A stretch of 64,000 bases of DNA from positions 62,001-126,000 of the forward strand of contig CASHTG010000010.1 in assembly GCA_949357655.1 (NCBI GenBank), in the 5' to 3' direction. Position numbers and translations under genes: made by a program. The stretch is from Parascedosporium putredinis. Its lineage: Eukaryota; Ascomycota; Sordariomycetes; Microascales; Microascaceae. Under the pieces are notes generated by a model. That model did not search any database. It saw only the letters and a list, made by a program, of their open reading frames with translations, and was not told where the DNA came from. Of the stretch, positions 58,242 through 64,000 are shown piece after piece (positions within the stretch are counted from its first letter, which is position 1; the number at the start of each line of letters is the position of its first letter).

Positions 58242-59480
58242 AGTAAGCAAGCCGACTCCGTAAACAATCGTTAACCGCGCTCGCACACAGTGGCTAACAA
58301 CCAGCAGATGGTCAAGGAACAAATCATCCAGTCGGTGGAGCCCCTCCACGTAGGCCAATTCATGTTTTGCCGCGTCACGACCACCGAAGGAATCATCGGA
58401 TACGGCGAGGCGGGCATCTGGGGCCACATCGAGGCGGCGGCCACCTGCATCAAGCGGTTCGCCGAGTACCTCGTAGGCAAGCGTGCCTTCGACATCGAGC
58501 ACCACTGGAACGTGATGCACCGATTCAGCTACTTTCAGGGCCTGGCGATCAACTCGGCCATCTCGGCCATCGACATCGCCCTGTGGGACATCAAGGGCAA
58601 GGCCCTCGGCGTGCCCATTTACGAACTCCTCGGCGGCGCGTGCCGGACCAAGGCGAGGATCTACGGCCACATCTACGAGAGCACAATCGAAAAAGTCCTA
58701 GAGGAGTGCAAGCGCAAGATGGATCTCGGCTTCACGGCCTTTGGCCACATCAACCCTTTCCTGGACGAGGGCACGGACAAGGTCTACTTCAAGACACACG
58801 TCCAAAAGATGCAAGACGCCATCGAGAACGTCAAGAAGATGCGCGCCGTGGTCGGCGACAAGGTCGATCTCCTCGTCGAGCTCCATCGGCGGCTGACTCC
58901 GGCGGAGGCCATCACCTTTGCAACGGCATCAAGGACACCCACCCCATGCTGGTCGAGGACCCCATCCGCCCCGAGAACGCCGACGCCATGGCGCGCGTGG
59001 CCCACCGCATCTCCGTGCCCGTGGGTACCGGCGAGCGCTTCTGCACGATTTACGAGTTCCAGGCCCTCTTGGCCCGCGAGGCCGTCGAGTACGCGCGAAT
59101 CGATGTCGCGGTCTGCGGCGGCATCACCGGCGCCAAAGGTCGCCGCCATGGCGGAGGCTCACCACGTCCAGGTCGTGCCGCACAACCCCTTGTCTCCTGT
59201 CGGACTCGCTGCCTGTCTGCAAATCGCGGCCGCCATTCCCAATTTTGCAATTCAAGAGTACGCGACCGGTTTTGAGGCCGGCGTGTTCGAGAGCACGACA
59301 ACGCACCTAGGAAGCGATATTGTTGACCACGTCCCTGTCCCCAAGGAAGGATTTGTGGATATTCCCTCTGGTCCAGGCTTGGGTGTTAACCTGTTGCCAA
59401 ATGCGCAGGAGATTCGCCCTGCTCTCGTGCAGCCGATCAAGATGAGGCCGCATAGGGACGGGTTCATCGTGGACCAGTAG
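58242..59480 (+). CDS. Enolase-superfamily sugar-acid dehydratase (mandelate racemase/GalD-ManD-like), two frameshifts, split start codon
   Basis: Removes water from an aldonic acid to give a 2-keto-3-deoxy acid. The N-terminal cap has CRVTTTEGIIGYGEAG; the barrel follows with SAIDIALWDIKGKALGVPIY. Presumed metal and catalytic positions are VELHRRLTPAEAI, LVEDPIRPEN, GTGERFCTIYEF and VVPHNPLSPVGLAACLQ, ending IQEYATGF. The first ligand position is Glu (E-L-H), where GalD and ManD usually have Asp-X-His. A 48-bp intron 58243-58290 (GTAAGC...CACAG) appears to split the start codon: A before it, TG after, giving MANNQQMVKEQ. The T run 58917-58919 lacks one base (then CNGIKDTHPMLVEDP) and the A run 59135-59137 lacks two (or gained one), after which KKVAAMAEAHH resumes. 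The product is about 397 residues, normal for the family. Substrate unknown. Confidence 0.88.
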
Positions 59481-60536
59481 ATGGAAGGGGGAAAAGAATG
59501 CGCCTTTTCGAGTTGGTCCCCGTTTCGTTATTTTCAAAGATCAATTCGTCTTTTCATATGCATAGATAATAATAGATCAATCTGCTCCTTATCGTTCACG
59601 TTAAAAAGATTTTGTGGCTCGCTTCTCCGATACGTGTACCGAGGAATATTATGCGAAACGGGAACGAAACCACAGTCTGCATCTCTGCCTCGCTCATGGA
59701 TCAGCTGACCCGACGATCTAAAAGCTGCGGCTCGGAGATAATGAGATATCGGTCCCGAGAAGACCCAGCTCGGCTACGACATTACAAGATCAAGGTTGCG
59801 AGTACAACCGAGGGCGCCGCGCCAGCCCAAAAGGGCGCTTGGTTGCGATATTCTGATAGCGCATTGGATCCATGCAACAGTTGGAGCTTTCAATGTTCTC
59901 CAGGGATGACTCGACTTTAAATGCAATTCTTGAATGTGTGAATAACAAATATATCCTTATCGTGAAGAATCTGTATTCTCAGCACCGCCTTCCGGGTAAA
60001 TAGCTCACAGAAGGCAAGTCGAATACACGTCCCGTCGCACAGGGTCTGGGGACCGAATGTGTCTTAGCCACCAAGACTCTCGCCCCTGTCGAGTTGCACA
60101 AAGCCAATGATTGATGGATCAATGGTTGGTCTTTATCGTGCCAAGCGCCGTTCGTCAGCTCGTGCATGTAATGCGTAGTCTATGTTGCATCAAATGCCAC
60201 CACCCCTGGGCAAAGCCCCAATCTGGCCTTGGTTTGTCCAATTGGAGACGCAGGTTGGCGCGCAGGGAAATTAACCTGGAATCAATGGCCCTGCTTCCCG
60301 TACTGCTGTCGCTGGCGGCCGCTTGCGTCTCTCCCCTTTTGTGTATCCTTTCGACTTTCCTTCTTTTTTTTTTTTTTTTTCTCGTTATGTTTGGAATGTC
60401 GGAAAGTATCCCGCTTTTCACCTTGGTCTCCGTTGTGGTCGGCACACGTCCCCTTGTGCAACAACGAATCCTTCAAAATCCTTTCTGGATCGTCGCTAGA
60501 CATCGCGGGGTCAACTCCTATATCTCGTTTTACACA
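59481..60536. other. Intergenic, 1 kb
   Basis: A run of about 17 T at 60364-60380. No gene is supported; it contains the promoter of the following membrane-protein gene. Confidence 0.45.
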
Positions 60537-61450
60537 ATGCTTCCACAGCGGCTACTCCCCTCATTTGCCTCTTAGCGCCTGCTATCGCGGCGGATGATTC
60601 TCCAACCTCTGTCGCCGACTTGGAAGACCCTTCCTTTATCGGCTACTATATTGCACCTGATTCAAGTTCGTCGCCCTCTCTCTGCCAAATTGTTCTCTGT
60701 GTTTGCTAACATGTCCGCTACTAGCTGAACGATTGAGCGCAAACAAGCCATGGGTCACCTCAGGCTCGTTCGCCGGTGACTGTGTGACGGACCCGTGCCC
60801 TCTGGTGACGGAATGCATCGATGGAGAAGCCAAGTTTAATAATGGGCAAACAAGCGCATGGTAGGTGATGGAGCGGGCCACAAAGATTTTAACTTGACTA
60901 ACAAGTGCGTGCTTGTTCGCAGTAACGGCGAAGCTTCGTGCGTCACCATGTCCATCTTCCAGACTTACCCCAACGGTCGGCCCATCGTGTACAACATTGG
61001 ATGCCGCTTCGGCTGGAACGCCTTCACCGTGTACCGCGAGATCCCCGCCACGACCACGTCGTCCAGCACGAGCAGCTCCTCGACCAGCAAGACGTCATCG
61101 ACGAGAACGAGCAGCACGCCGTCTCTAGTTACCGAAACTGAAACTTCGACGCCGGAAAGCCAGGCCACGGAGTCTAGCGAGGAGCCCCCAAGAGCAGTAG
61201 CAAGGCATGGATCGCCGGCGCCGTGGTAGGGCCCATCGCACTTGCTATCGTTGTAGGTCTCGTGATCTGGATGAAGAGGAGAAAGTCCAGGGTCGTGGGC
61301 GGACAACACGCGGAACAGCCGAGGTGGGTGGAAGGGAAAAATGTGCACATGCTGAATACTGAGGAGCGGCCTGTAGAGCTCTCGGCTCCCTCAAACCTGT
61401 CACCTTCGGAACTTCCTGTGAGGTATGATGAGTACAACAAGCGCTACTAA
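60537..61450 (+). CDS. Single-pass membrane protein with Cys-rich ectodomain and Ser/Thr stalk (fungal surface-sensor-like), two frameshifts
   Basis: A type I membrane protein. MLPQRLLPLICLLAPAIA is a signal peptide once one base is restored in the C run 60557-60560; as written the frame stops after 12 codons. The ectodomain has six or more cysteines (GDCVTDPCPLVTECIDG, CNGEASCV, IGCRFGW), split by two introns (about 60669-60724, and one ending just before NGEASC). A Ser/Thr-rich stalk (TTTSSSTSSSSTSKTSS) follows. After a lost base in the C run 61185-61189, SSKAWIAGAVVGPIALAIVV and GLVIWMKRRKS form the transmembrane helix with a positive stop-transfer. The cytosolic tail is about 55 residues, ending VRYDEYNKRY. 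The KAWIAG-V-GP helix start is common in fungal orphan surface proteins. About 255 residues; ligand unknown. Confidence 0.82.
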
Positions 61451-64000
61451 AGTGGTAACTGGGAGTTTTCTTTTCATTTTTCATTTTTGTCTTATGTGTG
61501 ATGGAGGTCTGGGTAGCTTCGGAGATTCGGGTTGATGGTGTAGAGCTGCACTTGCGACTGCGATGGCACAACCTGTCCAGGAAAACCTCGGCGGTCAGTG
61601 TGGAGCGATTATGCGCGTATTTGGCGTCATGACAATGTATAAGGAGCTGCTCAGTGCCCAATGTGCGCGGTTACTCACGAGATGGTCATAAGGACCAAGT
61701 GATATAGTCTCTGCCATGTATGACTTCGCGGCCATCCTATACTCGAACTGTAACTGGATGTGTCCATAGACATATGTTTCAGAGAACTCAACGCGTGTGA
61801 CACCGTGCGTCCCTGTCCATGCTCTTGATGACAACTTGTCCAGCCCTCCTTGTGCAACAGAACATACGCGCTCTAACCATTCCTTACCCTCCTATACCAC
61901 ATCGGCCGCATCGGCCGTCAAACCCCGCACTGACGAACATAGAAGAAATCGATCTGAGGCCCTTTCACTAAACTGAATCGGACATAAGGCTAAACGTCCA
62001 TGTTGCGTTTTGGAGACTTAGTCTTATGTTACTTGTCTCATAAATCCTATCATAGTAGAATTGGCGTATACAATGACTCGACGGTAGCCACCCTAGCTGC
62101 TAACAGGCCTCACAAATCTGCCGTCCAGGTACAGACTTCTCCTCAATATCTACAGGTCAGTCTCGGCAAGTATCTCACACAGATTGGACTTCGCTAAAAG
62201 AAAGAGAATGAGCAGAAGTGGCGTGCGTATAGAAAAGGCGACTCGCGGAGCGGGTCACAAGCTGCAGTGTGTTGGACTTTGATACTTTCGCCAGCCTAGG
62301 TAAACCCGACCTTAAGTGACACTAATTTGATCAACCTATCTTGTTAACAGCAATATACTAGCCAAATTAAGTGCTCCGGCATTCGTGTAACCTTCTCCCC
62401 CTATACAAGCTGCGTTGCATATGTCGTTTGGAACTGGTCAATCTCAAAACCAGAACGTACCACATTGTCACACCAGTGATAGTCCTTGACAGAGTCCTTC
62501 TCGTAAATTCTGAGCCCCAAGAGTTTGTGATGTAAAGTGTCTCTGAAGGTTTTATACTTATGGCCGATCGCCACGAAGGAAGCTCTGCAACTTAACCTTG
62601 TGCTTGATAGGTTTGGAACGGTTCAGCTGAACACCGTTGCGGTAGAAGAGGGTAAATAGAGTGGGAGTAAGATTAATGATGCGATACAAAAGCGCTTTAA
62701 GAACCACTCTCTATTATGTTGTTCTACAACGAGACTCCACAGTATACGTCAAATCAGAAGAGCTCAAGTCCGAAATGCCAAACTCCTTCCGGGACAATAT
62801 CGATACAACGCCAAACCAGCATTTTTATAGCTCAACGAAAGCTAGCGATAAATCTCAAGCCCAAATACAACTCCACTTGGAGCACGGCCATATGTCTTGT
62901 CCAGCCCTCTGGTGGATGGGTAGAGAGGTGAGGCATTCGGGCTGTCTCTCTGCCCCTCCTGCCTCGATATTATTAAACTGGTAGCTATTTTTCCAGGATT
63001 TAAGCATTTAGAGCTGCGGGTGTGTAAAGCGTGTAGAGCCTGGTTCCTTATATTCTTCGCATTGTTTCAGTCACACTGATCCGAGTTGGCCCTCGGCGGC
63101 GAAACAGATTTGCCACTGAGCGCGTGCGGCACCATAGCCATCACGCGGCAACACGCCGTGGAGAATAATAAAGGGATATTCCTAAATTTGGCATCTATCT
63201 TTGGATCTTTCGGGGGAATAACGGACTCGTAATATGCCACTTATTGTCACTTGTTGCAACCAAACTGCTGTATGACTTGGTGGCTCATCTCCGCCTACCT
63301 TGGAACGGGGGATATCGGGGCTCTGACGGTGAAATCTAGTTCTGCTAGGGCTAGGGTTTAAGTGAAGGAGTCAAGTTGGATTAGCCGCACTGCTGAAGAG
63401 GAGGCGATATCTCTGTTTTGCTGCCTTAAAGTGGGCTGCCGTTTTCCAGGAGCGGAGCGGTCCGCGCCCTCACCGACATTGACCCACTTTCGGCGGCGTG
63501 GCAGCGGATCTGTCACCTCCACGAATGAGATGCGTGACCCAACACTTCACCTTATTTTTCCGAGAGTTTTCCGGCCTCCGACGCCATCAGAAGCCAATCA
63601 GTTGGACCGGTAGCCCATTTTGTCTGTTGCCTCTGCTTCAGGTTCTCAAGTGTGCCAAGCTTGCTCTGGCACAGCTGTGTCGGAAGCACGGGCGTTTGAC
63701 ACGTCACTCTACATGTAAGGACAAGAGGCCGAGGGAAACGTCATACACGCACAGTTGAATCGCCCATAGCACAATTCAATAATACGGCCAGGCTCCCGAC
63801 AACTTGGGTAGCGACTCGGACGGCACTGCTTATTCATCTATGGATGTTCGGTTTAGCGGGAGAAATGCCACAACCTGTAACCTTTTCAGAATTCAAAATA
63901 GAAACTAAACCACCCCTTTCTCGCTTCAATTTCAAAAGATGAAGTTGGAAATACCATGAGCGTGAACAGTTCAATTGATAGTAGGAAAGGCTTAGTTTAG
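61451..64000. other. Right end of window, 2.5 kb, no gene recognised
   Basis: Only short frames without recognised motifs, with scattered AT-rich stretches. A short GGGCTAGGGTTTA near 63350 resembles a telomeric unit by chance. It could be decayed mobile-element sequence or a long upstream region. I see no support for either. Confidence 0.4.

Noticed and set aside
62661..62984. Possible remnant of a transposon or reverse-transcriptase gene
   Set aside because: No conserved reverse-transcriptase or transposase motif could be read in any frame, and no terminal repeats were found.
63340..63362. GGGCTAGGGTTTA, resembling telomere repeats (TTAGGG)
   Set aside because: Only about two imperfect units, with ordinary sequence on both sides.

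Overview
This window is from a filamentous ascomycete (Pezizomycotina, most likely a Sordariomycete; the class is an inference). The reasons are short GT-AG introns of about 50-120 bp, fungal-only families (HET domain, Zn2Cys6 regulators, GH62, WSC, FSH1 hydrolase), no operons, and long gene-poor spacers. I support 23 protein-coding genes plus one doubtful small one. I found no rRNA, tRNA, CRISPR array or intact transposon.

Layout. 0.4-7.3 kb: NAD(P) malic enzyme, an eight-helix membrane protein and a HET-domain protein. 8.3-15.6 kb: secreted GH43 arabinofuranosidase with an AbfB-like module, ER-type FKBP, chromate transporter and a Zn2Cys6 regulator. 17-31 kb: DHA-type MFS transporter, amino-acid permease, a small secreted cysteine-rich protein, a monocarboxylate-type MFS, an FSH1-type serine hydrolase and a GH62 arabinofuranosidase. 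32.3-37.5 kb: one very large cell-surface gene with about 20 cysteine-rich tandem repeats, a Thr-Glu-Thr-Gly stalk, a WSC domain, Gly-rich repeats and a GPI signal. 37.5-43.7 kb: gene-poor. 43.7-48.1 kb: a small conserved-looking protein and a second monocarboxylate-type MFS. 48.9-59.5 kb: ACS-family permease, class II aldolase, Zn2Cys6 regulator, D-2-hydroxyacid dehydrogenase and enolase-superfamily sugar-acid dehydratase, which together look like an uncharacterised sugar-acid catabolic cluster. 60.5-61.5 kb: a single-pass receptor-like membrane protein. 61.5-64 kb: nothing recognisable.

An important caveat: most genes are interrupted by frameshifts that are almost all losses of 1-2 bases in runs of identical bases. 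I count more than 30. The protein continues perfectly on the other side of each one. This points to homopolymer under-calling in the assembly rather than mass pseudogenisation, so I annotate these genes as functional CDS with frameshifts noted.

The two candidates for something new are the giant repeat/WSC/GPI surface protein and the sugar-acid cluster. The cluster's dehydratase appears to have its start codon assembled by splicing.
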